NCBI GenBank assembly: GCA_017446845.1
Contig: JAFSOQ010000112.1
Coordinates: 1-32,692 of the forward strand
Direction of reading: 5' to 3'
Length of the DNA: 32,692 nt
Origin: Selenomonadaceae bacterium
Lineage (GTDB): Bacteria; Bacillota; Negativicutes; Selenomonadales; Selenomonadaceae
The number at the start of each line of letters is the position of its first letter. Position 1 is the stretch's first letter. A program made the position numbers and the translations under genes. The notes under the pieces are model-generated. The model made no database searches. It was given only the letters and a program-made list of their open reading frames with translations, and was not told the DNA's origin. This document shows positions 18,894 to 28,176 of the stretch, piece by piece.

Positions 18894-19574
18894 TTAATTG
18901 CTTGGAACGATTGAACGAATCCAGCCCTCGAAACTGTCGGGATTGCGTGTTTGAATCAAAACGACGCCGGGACCTCTGAAACGACAAACAAGACCTTCGC
19001 CCGAAGTTAAACTGGAAATCCAACCGCTTGCGGCCCTTTCGATTTTGTAATCCATGTAATCGGGCCAGGCGACAAGATGTCCGTTGTCGATTATAAATTC
19101 TTCGCGGTCGTCAAGATTTATCGGATGAATGACGCCGTAACTCGATACAAAAATCGTGCCGCGACCTTTGGCGTTCAGAACGAAAAAACCTTCGCCGCTC
19201 AAAAATCCGCGCGCAAGATTTTGCGTCTTCGTCGTAATATCAATTCCCTGTGTGGCTGCCAAAAATCCGTTTTTCTGAATCGTCAAGCCGTAGGAGCCGT
19301 CAAGTTCAACGTCCATGATTCCGCCGGGCAGTGCGTGTCCGAATAAAATTTTTCCCGCGCCGCGACGTGCAGTCAACTCTTGAAAGAACATGCTTTCGCC
19401 CGAAAGAAGTTTCCGAGCCAAACCGCCCAAAATTCCGCCGTCCATCTTGCCTTCAACTTCAATCGTCGGAGACATGGCTATCATCGCGTCAGATTCTGCT
19501 TTTATGCTCTCGCCGCGTTCAAGCCAACATTCGACGACCGGAAACGCTTCGGGATATAAAATTTCGTACTTCAA
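18894..19574 (-). CDS. AIM24/TIGR00266-family protein
   Basis: A 226-aa beta-rich protein of the AIM24/TIGR00266 family. Family features are repeated Gly-rich turns: GESIKAESDAMIAMSPTIEV near the start, GGILGGLARKLLSGESMFFQEL, then LARGFLSGEGFFVLNAKGRG and LTSGEGLVCRFRGPG. TTG at 19574 is the start (GAGGTGA seven bases upstream). Family members often occur near TerD-type stress genes; the molecular function is not known. It is the last gene of the flhF-flhG operon and lies tail-to-tail with the antisense-RNA tandem. Confidence 0.85.
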   Translation of the reverse strand: MKYEILYPEAFPVVECWLERGESIKAESDAMIAMSPTIEVEGKMDGGILGGLARKLLSGESMFFQELTARRGAGKILFGHALPGGIMDVELDGSYGLTIQKNGFLAATQGIDITTKTQNLARGFLSGEGFFVLNAKGRGTIFVSSYGVIHPINLDDREEFIIDNGHLVAWPDYMDYKIERAASGWISSLTSGEGLVCRFRGPGVVLIQTRNPDSFEGWIRSIVPSN

Positions 19575-19579
19575 TCAAA

Positions 19580-20213
19580 TCACCTCAAAAAATTTTTTTC
19601 GCCGCCGAATTCGCCCGACGGTTTTTTTTGTTGCCAAATCCAATACAGCGCAACAATCGGCAACGTCATATACAAAATTAATTCGTTGGACTCCTCCAAA
19701 ATTTGTCCGCACATCTTGCCGACAAATAATCCTTTGTCGCCAATGTAATTTAACAGCAACGCTAAAAAAATTATTCCGAAGACCGCAAGCGGTTGACTGC
19801 CGGAAATAATTTCTTTCACGGGCACGAATCGAATCAGCATTATCAGCATTGCCGAAATGTAAATCACAAGGAAAATGTAAACGTAAACGCGATATTTATA
19901 ATCCGCCATCGAAACGAATACAGGTCCCAATTTTTCCGATTCAAGCGGGAAAAAGACTCGTCCCCAACTCAATTCGCGCAAAGCAATCAGTACAAGTCCC
20001 CGCAAAAAATCTTTGGAACCACTTCATCGGCGAACGAATTGTTAAAATCCAAATCGCCTCGACAAGCAAAATAATTACTTGCGCGTTTTCGATAAACCCG
20101 TTCTCAAAACTCCACTCGACGGGCAAAACAAATGCAAGCGGTACGCTTGAAATTACGGCGATAAATGCAATCACTACATAAATTTTATAAATGCGATACT
20201 GCGACGGTGTCAA
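19580..20213 (-). pseudogene. Frameshifted multi-pass membrane protein
   Basis: Two overlapping frames make one protein of about 210 aa. The first (from TTG 20213) reads MTPSQYRIYKIYVVIAFIAV through QVIILLVEAIWILTIRS to MKWFQRF. After a run of six T (minus strand, 20010-20005) the protein continues in the next frame as RGLVLIALRELSWGRVFFP with further helices to the stop at 19580. Removing one T restores one frame (QRFLRGLVLIALREL). About six membrane helices are visible. The ELSWG motif after an N-terminal ExGxIExxQ-like region recalls a widespread uncharacterised membrane family. It may be a pseudogene, slippage-controlled, or a sequencing error. Confidence 0.75.
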
Positions 20214-20232
20214 ATTTGTTTCGCCTCTTAAC

Positions 20233-21132
20233 TTAGTAGCCGAATAATCTGTACAAAAAACTTCGCCAGCCGTTGGAAACCGAACCCATTTTTTCTCCGC
20301 TCAACAAACTTTTTACAAGCTCCAAAATGCAACGCGACGCAGGAGAATCGGGCTTGGCGATAAGGAAAGGCTCCTGCTTTTGCACAGCCTCCAAAACGGC
20401 TCTGTCTTCGTAAATGTAACCGAGATAATCAACACTTAAGCCGAGAAATTTTTTCGTCGTCTGATTGAGTTTTTCAACGACCTCGTAGCACTCTTCTTCG
20501 TCGTGAATTCGATTGGCGACGAGTTTTATATTTCGGCGTTCGGTGTAGGTGCTGTAAGCTTTTATGACGGCGTAGGCATCGGCGAGCGCAGTCGGTTCGG
20601 GCGTGGTTATCAGCAAAACTTCTTGAGCCGCCAAGACGAATTCAATCACGTTGCGATTTAAGCCCGCGCCCGTGTCGATTATAATTATGTCCGCCAAATC
20701 CGAACAGCGACTTAATTTTTTGTGGAGTTTCTTCTGGTTAAAGCGATTCAAATTCAAAGCCGCCTCAATACTTGCCGCGCCCGAAATATATTTCACACCT
20801 GCCGCGCCTTCCTCAACAACGTCATCAAGTTCGACGTCATCTTCCAAAAGGTCAATCAGACTTCGATTCGTGACGGAACCCATTAAAAGATTTACATTCG
20901 CCATGCCGATATCCGCGTCAATCAGCATAACTTTTTTCCCTGCCAATTGCAAACCGACCGCAAGATTGACGGCGAGATTGGTTTTGCCGACGCCGCCTTT
21001 GCCCGAAGTGATTGCAATTACCCGAACATTTTCCGGCACGTCCAAATAAAGTTCGCCTATCTGCCGCGCTTGAGCCTCCTCTTCGGCGCGCTCCTCAACT
21101 AAAATTCTAAGCTTTGATGCTTGGTCAGACAT
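20233..21132 (-). CDS. flhG: Flagellar number regulator FlhG (MinD-like ATPase)
   Basis: A 299-aa MinD/ParA-type ATPase. It begins MSDQASKLRILVEE, containing the DQAxxLR motif by which FlhG stimulates the FlhF GTPase. The deviant Walker A is SGKGGVGKTN (about 44-53), LIDADIGMANVNLLMG follows, and IIIIDTGAG is the Walker B/switch. The C-terminal helices (LVKSLLSGEKM...FLYRLFGY) would form the membrane-targeting part. It follows flhF by 13 bases with its own RBS, the classic flhF-flhG pair that sets flagellar position and number. Confidence 0.95.
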   Translation of the reverse strand: MSDQASKLRILVEERAEEEAQARQIGELYLDVPENVRVIAITSGKGGVGKTNLAVNLAVGLQLAGKKVMLIDADIGMANVNLLMGSVTNRSLIDLLEDDVELDDVVEEGAAGVKYISGAASIEAALNLNRFNQKKLHKKLSRCSDLADIIIIDTGAGLNRNVIEFVLAAQEVLLITTPEPTALADAYAVIKAYSTYTERRNIKLVANRIHDEEECYEVVEKLNQTTKKFLGLSVDYLGYIYEDRAVLEAVQKQEPFLIAKPDSPASRCILELVKSLLSGEKMGSVSNGWRSFLYRLFGY

Positions 21133-21145
21133 TTTCCTTACCTCG

Positions 21146-22870
21146 TCACAGCTCGTCGACTTTCTTCAGCAGAAGCGTCGCAAGGATGTCGGCACTTGCC
21201 AGCTCTATGTCGTCGGGGACACTTTGCCCCGCTGTTATGTATGACAGCGCATATTTTGTATCATGCAGCAGATTTACAATCATGCCGAGGCTGCTCGTCT
21301 CGTCAATCTTTGTGAAAATTATTTTATCGGGTTCGACCAGCGAAAATTTATTCATAATGTGTCGGGCATCGGTAAATTTGGTTGTCGCGCTTATGACCAA
21401 ATGTTTTTCGATTCGCGGATTTACGCGCAGAAATTCTTCAAGCTCGCGCATTTGATATTCATTGTGCTGACTGCGCCCCGCCGTGTCGATTAAAATCAAA
21501 TCTTTATCGCGGTGGCGTTCAAGTGCAGAGGCAAGTTCGGGCGGATTGTAAACGATGTCCAGCGGCAATTCCAAAATGTCGGAATAAGTTTTGAGCTGTT
21601 CAACTGCGGAGATTCTGTAAGTGTCGGCAGTCACCAGCGCAACATTCGTCCTTTGCTCCAAAACAAATTTCGCGGCGATTTTGGCAAGCGTCGTAGTTTT
21701 TCCGACACCCGTCGTGCCCAACAGTGCGACAATCCTCACACCGTGACGATTGAGTTTTACGCCTTCGGAAAATCTGACGTGTTCATTAAGATAACGAATC
21801 AGCGTCGACTTGGCGGCGGGCGTGTGAACGTCGACAAGAGTATCGCCGGCATTTGATTGCGCTGCCATCTCGTTTAAAATTTCCTCGTCGACTTCTTGAC
21901 CCTTCAAAGCCTCGTGCAAGGAAATTGTTCCTCTGTTCGTGCCGCGTCCCAAAACTTCAGCGAGCAACGCTTTCATCTGCGCGATTTCTTCTTCGAGCCG
22001 CTTAATTTTTTCTTCGTTCTGCGAAGAGGGAGTCGGCATGATTACGTTTTGTTGCGCTTGAGCCTCTTGTTGCAAGCGGATTTGTTCGACGGCTTGCGCT
22101 TGTGCTTGAGCGATTGCCGCCTGCTGCATCATTTGCATTTGATTGAATTGCGCCATAATCATTGCCTGCGTCTGCGCCATTTGCTCTTGAGTAAATCCTG
22201 CGCTCTCTGCGGTCGGAGGATTTTCTTCGGCGGGTTTAGATTCTTCAGCGGGCTGAGATTTTTCTTCGGGCTGAGATTCTTCGACGGGCTGAGATTCTTC
22301 GACGGGCTGAGATTTTTCAGCGGGCTGAGATTTTTCAGCGGGCTGAGGATTTTCTTCAGCGGGCTGAGATTCTTCAGCGGGCTGAGGATTTTCTTCAGCG
22401 GGTTGAGATTCTTCGACGGGTTGAAGTTCTTCGGCGGGCTGAGGTTCTTCGACGGATTGAGATTTTTCTTCGGCGGGCTGAGATTCTTCTTGCTTAGCCG
22501 TTTCGAGCAAGTCATCAAAATTTTGCGGTTCGGGGTTTTGATTTTCTTGTTCGGAAGATTTTTCGTTGAGAGCCTCGATAGATTGTTCTGCATTGGCAAC
22601 GGCTTGAGCGGTGCCGTCGGTTTTGTATCGTGTCACAAGCGGATTGGGCGTAACCGTCGGGTGCTTAAGTTGCGGCTCTTCAGTTTTTTTCGGCAAAGAA
22701 CTTTCTTCGACCGCCGCAGTTATCTCCACGACTTCGCGGCTCCCGATTCCCAAAATTCCGCCCTCTTTATATTTTTTGCTGTGCAATATGACAGCTTCGT
22801 CGCCGAGTTCGGCTTTCATTGCCGCCATTGCGTCTTTCATATTGCCCGCTTTAAAAACTTTTATCTGCAA
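21146..22870 (-). CDS. flhF: Flagellar SRP-type GTPase FlhF
   Basis: A 574-aa SRP-family GTPase. The N-terminal B domain is MQIKVFKAGNMKDAMAAMKA. A very long low-complexity linker follows (about 115-215) of near-repeats such as QPAEESQPAEENP, then a Gln-rich stretch (MAQTQAMIMAQFNQMQMMQQ). The NG domain has G1 GTTGVGKT (385-392), G3 DTAGRS (462-467) and TKID (520-523). TTG 22870 is the start, after GGTGG. FlhF places the first flagellar components at the cell pole. The usual neighbour flhA is absent; the gene here starts the operon from its own promoter, divergent from leuS. Confidence 0.95.
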   Translation of the reverse strand: MQIKVFKAGNMKDAMAAMKAELGDEAVILHSKKYKEGGILGIGSREVVEITAAVEESSLPKKTEEPQLKHPTVTPNPLVTRYKTDGTAQAVANAEQSIEALNEKSSEQENQNPEPQNFDDLLETAKQEESQPAEEKSQSVEEPQPAEELQPVEESQPAEENPQPAEESQPAEENPQPAEKSQPAEKSQPVEESQPVEESQPEEKSQPAEESKPAEENPPTAESAGFTQEQMAQTQAMIMAQFNQMQMMQQAAIAQAQAQAVEQIRLQQEAQAQQNVIMPTPSSQNEEKIKRLEEEIAQMKALLAEVLGRGTNRGTISLHEALKGQEVDEEILNEMAAQSNAGDTLVDVHTPAAKSTLIRYLNEHVRFSEGVKLNRHGVRIVALLGTTGVGKTTTLAKIAAKFVLEQRTNVALVTADTYRISAVEQLKTYSDILELPLDIVYNPPELASALERHRDKDLILIDTAGRSQHNEYQMRELEEFLRVNPRIEKHLVISATTKFTDARHIMNKFSLVEPDKIIFTKIDETSSLGMIVNLLHDTKYALSYITAGQSVPDDIELASADILATLLLKKVDEL

Positions 22871-22903
22871 ACAAATTCACCACCATTCTCCGTTATTGTA
22901 AGA

Positions 22904-22931
22904 ATTATATCAGAAAAATTTCTTGTAGCAA
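22904..22931 (-). promoter_or_regulatory. Promoter of the flhF operon
   Basis: Minus strand: TTGCTA (22931-22926), 16 bases, TATAAT (22909-22904) preceded by TGA, a perfect extended -10. Confidence 0.75.
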
Positions 22932-22953
22932 AGGAAAAATCGGCAACAAAACT

Positions 22954-22981
22954 TTTAATTTCCCGCGCAGGCTGATATAAT
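22954..22981 (+). promoter_or_regulatory. Promoter of leuS
   Basis: A perfect TATAAT (22976-22981) preceded by TGA; the -35 region (TTTAAT at 22954-22959, spacer 16) is weak. The leader is short, with no T-box-like structure, so leuS seems not to be under tRNA-sensing control. Confidence 0.65.
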
Positions 22982-23009
22982 TTAGCGCGTTTAACAGGAG
23001 GCGAAATAA

Positions 23010-25472
23010 ATGGATAAATACAATCCGCAGGAAGTAGAAAAGAAATGGCAGCAAGTTTGGAACGCGCCGGATTATTATCGCACGACGGAAGATTCGACGC
23101 GCCCGAAATATTATGCTTTGGAAATGTTCCCGTACCCTTCGGGGAATTTGCACATGGGTCACGTTCGGAATTATTCAATCGGCGACGTGGTTGCGCGCTA
23201 TCGCATGATGGCAGGTTATAACGTCTTGCACCCGATGGGATTCGACGCCTTCGGTATGCCCGCCGAAAATGCCGCGATTGCTCACGGAGTTAAGCCGGGC
23301 GATTGGACGTTCGCCAATATCAAAAACATGACCGCTCAGCAAAAGGCAATGGGCTTGGCTTACGATTGGGACAGAGAAGTTGAGACTTGCCGCGAGGATT
23401 ATTATCGTTGGACGCAGTGGCTTTTTGAACTTTTTTATAAGCGCGGGCTGGCTTACAAGAAAGAAGCGTCGGTCAACTGGTGCGACAAATGCGGCACGGT
23501 TCTTGCCAATGAACAGGTCGTTGACGGAAAATGTTGGCGTTGTGATTCCGAAGTCCATAAAAAAAATTTGGCGCAATGGTTTTTCAAAATCACCGCTTAC
23601 GCCGACGAACTTTTAGCTGACTTGGATAAATTGACGGGCTGGCCGAATCGCGTCAAAGTTATGCAGGAAAATTGGATTGGTCGCAGTGAAGGTTTGGAAT
23701 TTTTCTTTGACGCTCCCGCGCTCGGCGAAAAAATTTCCGTCTACACCACGCGTCCCGATACGTCGTTCGGAATAACTTTTCTTGCGTTGGCTCCCGAACA
23801 CCCGCTTGTTGAAAAAATCTGCGCGGTCAGCGATAAATCCGACGAGATTAAAAAATTCTGCGAACGCGCCCGCAGTCAAAGCGATATTGAACGCACAAGT
23901 TCCGAATCGGAAAAGGAAGGCATTTTCACGGGCGTTTATTGCGTCAATCCGTTTAACGGCAATGACGTTCAAATTTGGGTCACAAATTACGTCGTGTTTG
24001 AATACGGCACGGGCGCGGTTATGGGCGTTCCCACTCACGACGAGCGCGATTGGATGTTCGCCACGAAATACGGCTTGGATAAAGTTTGGGTTATCGACAA
24101 TCCGAAGACGCCGCTTGACTTTGACAAAATGGACAATGCTTACGTCGACAAGGAAGGCGTTTTGATAAATTCGGGCAAGTTCACGGGCATGGAAATGCAC
24201 GCGGCGATGAGCGCGATAATTGACGAGGCGGAGCAAAAAGGATTCGGCACGCGAAAAATTAATTATCGACTGCGCGATTGGCTGATAAGTCGTCAAAGAT
24301 ATTGGGGCGCACCGATTCCCGTCATTTACTGCGACAAATGCGGTGAAGTGCTCGTGCCCGAAGAAGATTTGCCGGTTTTACTTCCCGACGACGTGGAGTT
24401 TAAGCAGGGCGCGTTAAGTCCGTTGTCAACGAGCAAAAAATTTAACGAGTGCACTTGCCCGAAATGCGGCGGTCATGCTCACCGCGAGACGGATACAATG
24501 GATACGTTCATTTGCTCAAGCTGGTACTACATGCGCTACGCCGACCCGCACAATGATAAAAAGCCCTTCGACCGCGACAAAGTTAATTATTGGAATCCCG
24601 TCGACCAATATATCGGCGGCATTGAGCACGCGATTTTACATTTGCTTTACTCCAGATTTTTCACGAAGGTTTTGCGCGACGCCGAGCTTTTGGATTACGA
24701 CGAGCCGTTTGCAAATTTGTTGACGCAAGGCATGGTTATCAAAGACGGCGCGAAGATGTCGAAGTCTTTGGGCAACGTTGTCAGCCCCGAAGAAATTATC
24801 AACAAATACGGCGCGGACACTGCCAGATTGTTTATCCTGTTCGCCGCGCCCGTCGAACGTGATTTGGATTGGAGCGATGAAGGCGTCCAAGGTTCGTTCA
24901 GATTTTTAAATCGCGTGTGGAGGATTTTAAATATTTTTGCCGACGCGATTAAATCTCCGGACGCCGCGCAGGCATTGACGGCTGAAGAAATAAATTTGCG
25001 TCGCACGTTGCACAAGACGATAAAAAAAGTCACGGAAGATGTCCGCGACCGTTTTGCATTCAATACGGCAATCAGCGCGCTAATGGAGCTGGTCAACGCA
25101 ATGCACGCCTTCCAAGACAAGCCGATTAATCCCGCGCTTGCCCGCGAGCTTGCAAAAAATTTATTGCTGATGCTTGCGCCGTTCGTACCGCACATTGCCG
25201 CCGAACTTTGGAGCAAATTTTTTGAAGGCGACGTTCACAAACAAAATTGGCCGACCTTCGACGCGGAAGCAATCGTCGAGGAAGAAATCGAAATTGTAAT
25301 TCAGATTAACGGCAAAGTCCGCGAGCATGTAAAAGTTCCCGTCGGCTTGAGCAAAGCTGATTTGGAAAAACTTGCGCCGACGTTGCCGCGTGTCGAAGAA
25401 TTGACGGCGGGCAAGAAAGTTATAAAAATTATTGCCGTGCCGAACAAGCTGATTAACATCGTCGTGAAATAA
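23010..25472 (+). CDS. leuS: Leucyl-tRNA synthetase
   Basis: A full-length class I synthetase of 820 aa that charges tRNA-Leu. The HIGH-type motif is [11 protein letters not shown] (41-51). Cys pairs of zinc-binding inserts are seen (CDKCG...CWRCD, and later CDKCGEVL...CTCPKCGG). The editing (CP1) domain has the threonine-rich TTRPDTSFG (about 246-254), and KMSKS is at 582-586. The C-terminal part with [12 protein letters not shown] is the tRNA-binding end. ATG 23010 has AGGAGG upstream. It stands alone, divergent from flhF and followed by a terminator. Confidence 0.98.
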   Translation: MDKYNPQEVEKKWQQVWNAPDYYRTTEDSTRPKYYALEMFPYPSGNLHMGHVRNYSIGDVVARYRMMAGYNVLHPMGFDAFGMPAENAAIAHGVKPGDWTFANIKNMTAQQKAMGLAYDWDREVETCREDYYRWTQWLFELFYKRGLAYKKEASVNWCDKCGTVLANEQVVDGKCWRCDSEVHKKNLAQWFFKITAYADELLADLDKLTGWPNRVKVMQENWIGRSEGLEFFFDAPALGEKISVYTTRPDTSFGITFLALAPEHPLVEKICAVSDKSDEIKKFCERARSQSDIERTSSESEKEGIFTGVYCVNPFNGNDVQIWVTNYVVFEYGTGAVMGVPTHDERDWMFATKYGLDKVWVIDNPKTPLDFDKMDNAYVDKEGVLINSGKFTGMEMHAAMSAIIDEAEQKGFGTRKINYRLRDWLISRQRYWGAPIPVIYCDKCGEVLVPEEDLPVLLPDDVEFKQGALSPLSTSKKFNECTCPKCGGHAHRETDTMDTFICSSWYYMRYADPHNDKKPFDRDKVNYWNPVDQYIGGIEHAILHLLYSRFFTKVLRDAELLDYDEPFANLLTQGMVIKDGAKMSKSLGNVVSPEEIINKYGADTARLFILFAAPVERDLDWSDEGVQGSFRFLNRVWRILNIFADAIKSPDAAQALTAEEINLRRTLHKTIKKVTEDVRDRFAFNTAISALMELVNAMHAFQDKPINPALARELAKNLLLMLAPFVPHIAAELWSKFFEGDVHKQNWPTFDAEAIVEEEIEIVIQINGKVREHVKVPVGLSKADLEKLAPTLPRVEELTAGKKVIKIIAVPNKLINIVVK

Positions 25473-25493
25473 ATTTTATCCGAAAAAATTTTT

Positions 25494-25523
25494 ATCCCCC
25501 GCAATTCGCGAGGGATTTTTTTG
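25494..25523 (+). terminator. Terminator of leuS
   Basis: ATCCCCCGC and GCGAGGGAT arms with a short loop, followed by T residues. A near copy follows the next small gene. Confidence 0.85.
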
Positions 25524-25549
25524 ACTTAGTGAAAAATTTTTGTTAAGCT
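25521..25549 (+). promoter_or_regulatory. Possible promoter of the 62-aa gene
   Basis: TTGACT (25521-25526), 17 bases, TAAGCT (25544-25549): good -35 and spacing, weak -10. Confidence 0.45.
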
Positions 25550-25567
25550 TGTTGCGGAGATGGTTTT

Positions 25568-25756
25568 ATGGGAAGTATCAGGATTTATAAGGGAATGCCG
25601 CCTTTGTCAGAGGAACAAATCTGCAGACTGGAAGAAAATAAGCCAAAATCCGATGGCGAGATTGATTACAGCGACATTCCGCCGTTGACTGATGAAGAAC
25701 TTGCCAGAATGAGACAGTCGGGGCTTCGCAGACAAAAACAAAAGATTGCAAGCTGA
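25568..25756 (+). CDS. Small acidic protein, 62 aa, antitoxin-like
   Basis: ATG 25568 has GGAGA upstream. The protein has two similar halves: MPPLSEEQICRLEE and IPPLTDEELARMRQSG. The second, within DYSDIPPLTDEELARM, resembles the region preceding the DNA-binding part in BrnA-type antitoxins. No toxin gene is adjacent, and the protein ends in a basic tail (RRQKQKIAS). It could be an orphan antitoxin or a small regulator. Similar small ORFs are often left unannotated. Confidence 0.6.
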   Translation: MGSIRIYKGMPPLSEEQICRLEENKPKSDGEIDYSDIPPLTDEELARMRQSGLRRQKQKIAS

Positions 25757-25764
25757 AAAAAAAT

Positions 25765-25794
25765 TATCCCCCGCAAATCGCGAGGGATTTTTTA
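25765..25794. terminator. Terminator shared by the 62-aa gene and the FHA gene
   Basis: ATCCCCCGC/GCGAGGGAT stem with A-rich sequence left and T-rich sequence right, usable in both directions. It touches the stop codon of the convergent FHA gene. Confidence 0.75.
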
Positions 25795-26577
25795 TAGAAC
25801 TTTGTAGGTGAGCGTCGTGCGCCCGATTAAAATTTTATCGCCGTCCTTAAGCTCGCGGCGACTTATCGATTTTTTGTTGACAAAGGTCCCGTTCAAACTG
25901 CCGGCGTCGTAAAGAACATGACGGTGCCGCTCGTAGGCAATGTAAGCGTGAATTCTTGAAACACTCTCGTCGGCAAGGACGAAATCATTTGTCTCTTTGC
26001 GCCCGATATAAATTTGCCGTTCGCCGAAAACAATTTCCGCCGTCTTGTAGTCGGTTAGGAGTGCCAAATTGTATTCAATCTTTCGCGGCGCGGCGGTGCG
26101 CATTGTCTCGACGATTTTCATTTTATCGGCGATTATCGTTTGATCGTCGTCCGCCGAGTCCGTATTTTCAATCAGCGTCTGCGAAAGGACGTCGTTATCA
26201 AGATTAATCGTATTTTCGTCCTGAACAAATTCTTCGACGTAGCTCGACACAATGACGATTGAATTTTCGTCGGCGGTCATTTTTTTTATTTTGACGGAGA
26301 GCGCACCTTCCATGAAACAATCTTCGCGAATGACTTTGCGTTCAACCGCCTCATGCAAAGCTTTAATCAGCCGAGCCGCGCTCAATCTGTGACAATCCTC
26401 CTCGCAAAGATAAATAGTGTAAGAATTCGGGACGAGGCTTTCTTTAGTTTTTTGTTTGGCGACTTCGTGTTCAAGTGCTTTTATCAATTCGTTCGGCTCG
26501 ACTTCGCCGCGTCGCTGAAAAAGATTTGCCAGACGCCCGATTATCGCGCTTGCCGACTTCAACTTTGCCACCCCCAA
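25792..26577 (-). CDS. DUF3662/FHA-domain protein (FhaA-like)
   Basis: A protein of about 256-261 aa with an N-terminal DUF3662-type domain (about 5-120: LANLFQRRGEVEPNELIKAL, PNSYTIYLCEED) and a C-terminal FHA domain (about 185-258). The FHA phosphothreonine-binding residues are visible in IYIGRKETNDFVLADESVSR, then H of SRIHAYI, and GSLNGTFVN. FHA domains bind Thr-phosphorylated partners; FhaA-like proteins act with Ser/Thr kinases in envelope growth, but no kinase is nearby. The start is uncertain: TTG 26577, GTG 26571, or TTG 26562, the last having GGGGGTGG at ideal spacing. Confidence 0.85.
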   Translation of the reverse strand: MGVAKLKSASAIIGRLANLFQRRGEVEPNELIKALEHEVAKQKTKESLVPNSYTIYLCEEDCHRLSAARLIKALHEAVERKVIREDCFMEGALSVKIKKMTADENSIVIVSSYVEEFVQDENTINLDNDVLSQTLIENTDSADDDQTIIADKMKIVETMRTAAPRKIEYNLALLTDYKTAEIVFGERQIYIGRKETNDFVLADESVSRIHAYIAYERHRHVLYDAGSLNGTFVNKKSISRRELKDGDKILIGRTTLTYKVL

Positions 26578-26580
26578 AAA

Positions 26581-26660
26581 AATTAGGAATTGGGAGTTAG
26601 GAATTAGTAATTAAAACTGCAACGTCCTCATTCCTAATTCCCCATTCCAAATTCCTAATT
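26581..26660. repeat. TTAGGAA-family inverted repeat block
   Basis: Left arm AATTAGGAATTGGGAGTTAG.. and right arm ..CATTCCTAATTCC..AAATTCCTAATT can pair over about 30 bases around a short loop. It fills the gap between rplQ and the FHA gene and may act as a transcript-end or processing hairpin. Confidence 0.8.
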
Positions 26661-26665
26661 GCTTT

Positions 26666-27004
26666 TTAAACCAGTTCAATCAAAACCATGGGCGCGGCAT
26701 CTCCGCGACGAGGTCCGAGTTTATAAATTCTGGTGTAGCCGCCCGAACGCTCGCTGTATTTTTCGGGAATCTCCTCGAAAATTTTATGTACAACGTCGAC
26801 ATTCGCGACGAGATTTATAGCTTGACGACGTGCGCTTAAGTCGCCGCGTTTGGCAAGCGTTACAACTTTTTCGGCGAACTTACGAAGCTCTTTAGCCCGC
26901 GCTTCGGTCGTCTCAATTCGTTCGTGCTCAAATAATGCGCTAAGCAAACTTTTGAACATGGCTTTGCGTGCGCCGCTGTTCCTGCCGAGTTTTCTATAGC
27001 TCAT
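26666..27004 (-). CDS. rplQ: Ribosomal protein L17
   Basis: 112 aa with the bacterial L17 core: [20 protein letters not shown] at the start, [19 protein letters not shown], and the end [22 protein letters not shown] 27004 is chosen over the TTG one codon upstream because of its spacing from GGAAGGAGG. It is the last gene of the alpha-operon part, directly after rpoA. Confidence 0.97.
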   Translation of the reverse strand: MSYRKLGRNSGARKAMFKSLLSALFEHERIETTEARAKELRKFAEKVVTLAKRGDLSARRQAINLVANVDVVHKIFEEIPEKYSERSGGYTRIYKLGPRRGDAAPMVLIELV

Positions 27005-27028
27005 CAAATTTCCTCCTTCCTGCGAAAT

Positions 27029-28132
27029 TTATTCGTCAATCGGGTTGATATTGTTCGTATTCGGCGACGGCTTAAATGAAACGCCGAGTTGATCCATGGT
27101 GTGCTTAATTTCCTCAAAAGACTTGCGACCGAGATTGCGGAACTTCATCATTTCTTCTTCGGTCTTGTCGACCAAATCCGCCACAATGTGAATTCCCGCG
27201 CGTTTCAAGCAGTTGGTCGAGCGCACGGACAATTCCAACTCTTCGATAGGTTTGGCAAGAGCTTTGTCCATTGCAACGGCAATTTCGTCGTCGGGTTCTT
27301 TTACGGAAGGTTCGTCCGTTTCCTCAACTTCCTCAAGCGCGACGCTGTCCATGCTCTGGAAAAGTTTCATGTGCGCGATTATAATAGCCGCAGCTTTTGC
27401 GACTGCCTCTTCGGGTCTCAATGTGCCGTTCGTCCAGACTTCCAGCGTCAACTTATCGAAGTCCATTTCGTTGCCGACGCGGGTATCTTCGACGTTGTAA
27501 TTGACGCGCAACACCGGCGAGAAAATCGAATCAATCGGGATTGTTCCGATAATGTCGTCGGGATTTTTATTTTTCTCCGCCTGATCGTAGCCGCGTCCGC
27601 TCCGAGCCGACATTTCCATTTTGAGTTTGCCGGTCTCGTTGAGCCACGCGATATGCAAATCGGGATTGAGAATTTCGATGCTGGGGTCGCAATCAATATC
27701 CTCAGCAGTAACTTCGCGTCGTCCGCCCTTATGTACGCCGGCTTTGATTTCTTCCTCAACGTCGACGTCAATCCGCAACGTATAAGTTCTCGGCTGAGTG
27801 GCAACTATCTGCGGGAAATATTGAGGCGGTTGATTTTTTTCCTCGTCGATTCTCAAGTAAAGCTGTTTGATGTTGAGGACGATATTTGTAACGTCCTCGC
27901 GCACGCCGGGGATTGTCGAGAATTCGTGGAGAACGCCGTCAATCCTAATCGACGTGACCGCCGCACCTTCCAACGAGGAAAGCAACATACGACGCAGACT
28001 GTTACCGATTGTAATTCCGTAGCCGCGTCCGAGCGGTTCACAGATAAATTTTCCGTAGCAACCGTCTTCGCTGACTTCGACCATTTCAATCTTTGGCGGC
28101 TTTTGGTTTTCGTTTTTATCGTTGTCGACCAT
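27029..28132 (-). CDS. rpoA: RNA polymerase alpha subunit
   Basis: The alpha subunit has an N-terminal dimerisation domain (GYGITIGNSLRRMLLSSLEG, then AWLNETGKLKMEM) and a C-terminal domain (ELELSVRSTNCLKRAGI, FRNLGRKSFEEIK). At 367 aa it is about 40-50 residues longer than most. The extra length lies in an acidic N-terminal lead (MVDNDKNENQKPP), in enlarged loops around residues 105-140 and 180-195 (RSGRGYDQAEKNKNPDD), and in a longer acidic linker (EEVEETDEPSVKEPDDE). It follows rpsD and precedes rplQ in the conserved order. Confidence 0.97.
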   Translation of the reverse strand: MVDNDKNENQKPPKIEMVEVSEDGCYGKFICEPLGRGYGITIGNSLRRMLLSSLEGAAVTSIRIDGVLHEFSTIPGVREDVTNIVLNIKQLYLRIDEEKNQPPQYFPQIVATQPRTYTLRIDVDVEEEIKAGVHKGGRREVTAEDIDCDPSIEILNPDLHIAWLNETGKLKMEMSARSGRGYDQAEKNKNPDDIIGTIPIDSIFSPVLRVNYNVEDTRVGNEMDFDKLTLEVWTNGTLRPEEAVAKAAAIIIAHMKLFQSMDSVALEEVEETDEPSVKEPDDEIAVAMDKALAKPIEELELSVRSTNCLKRAGIHIVADLVDKTEEEMMKFRNLGRKSFEEIKHTMDQLGVSFKPSPNTNNINPIDE

Positions 28133-28176
28133 TCAAAGAATCCGCTCCTTTCACAGAAAATTTCTGTCGGGACGAA

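Noticed and set aside
21896-22975. Long plus-strand ORF (359 codons) with FFDGL/FFSGL repeats
   Set aside because: It is the antisense of the FlhF repeat linker; the repeat simply keeps the opposite frame open. No RBS, and FlhF is clearly the real gene.
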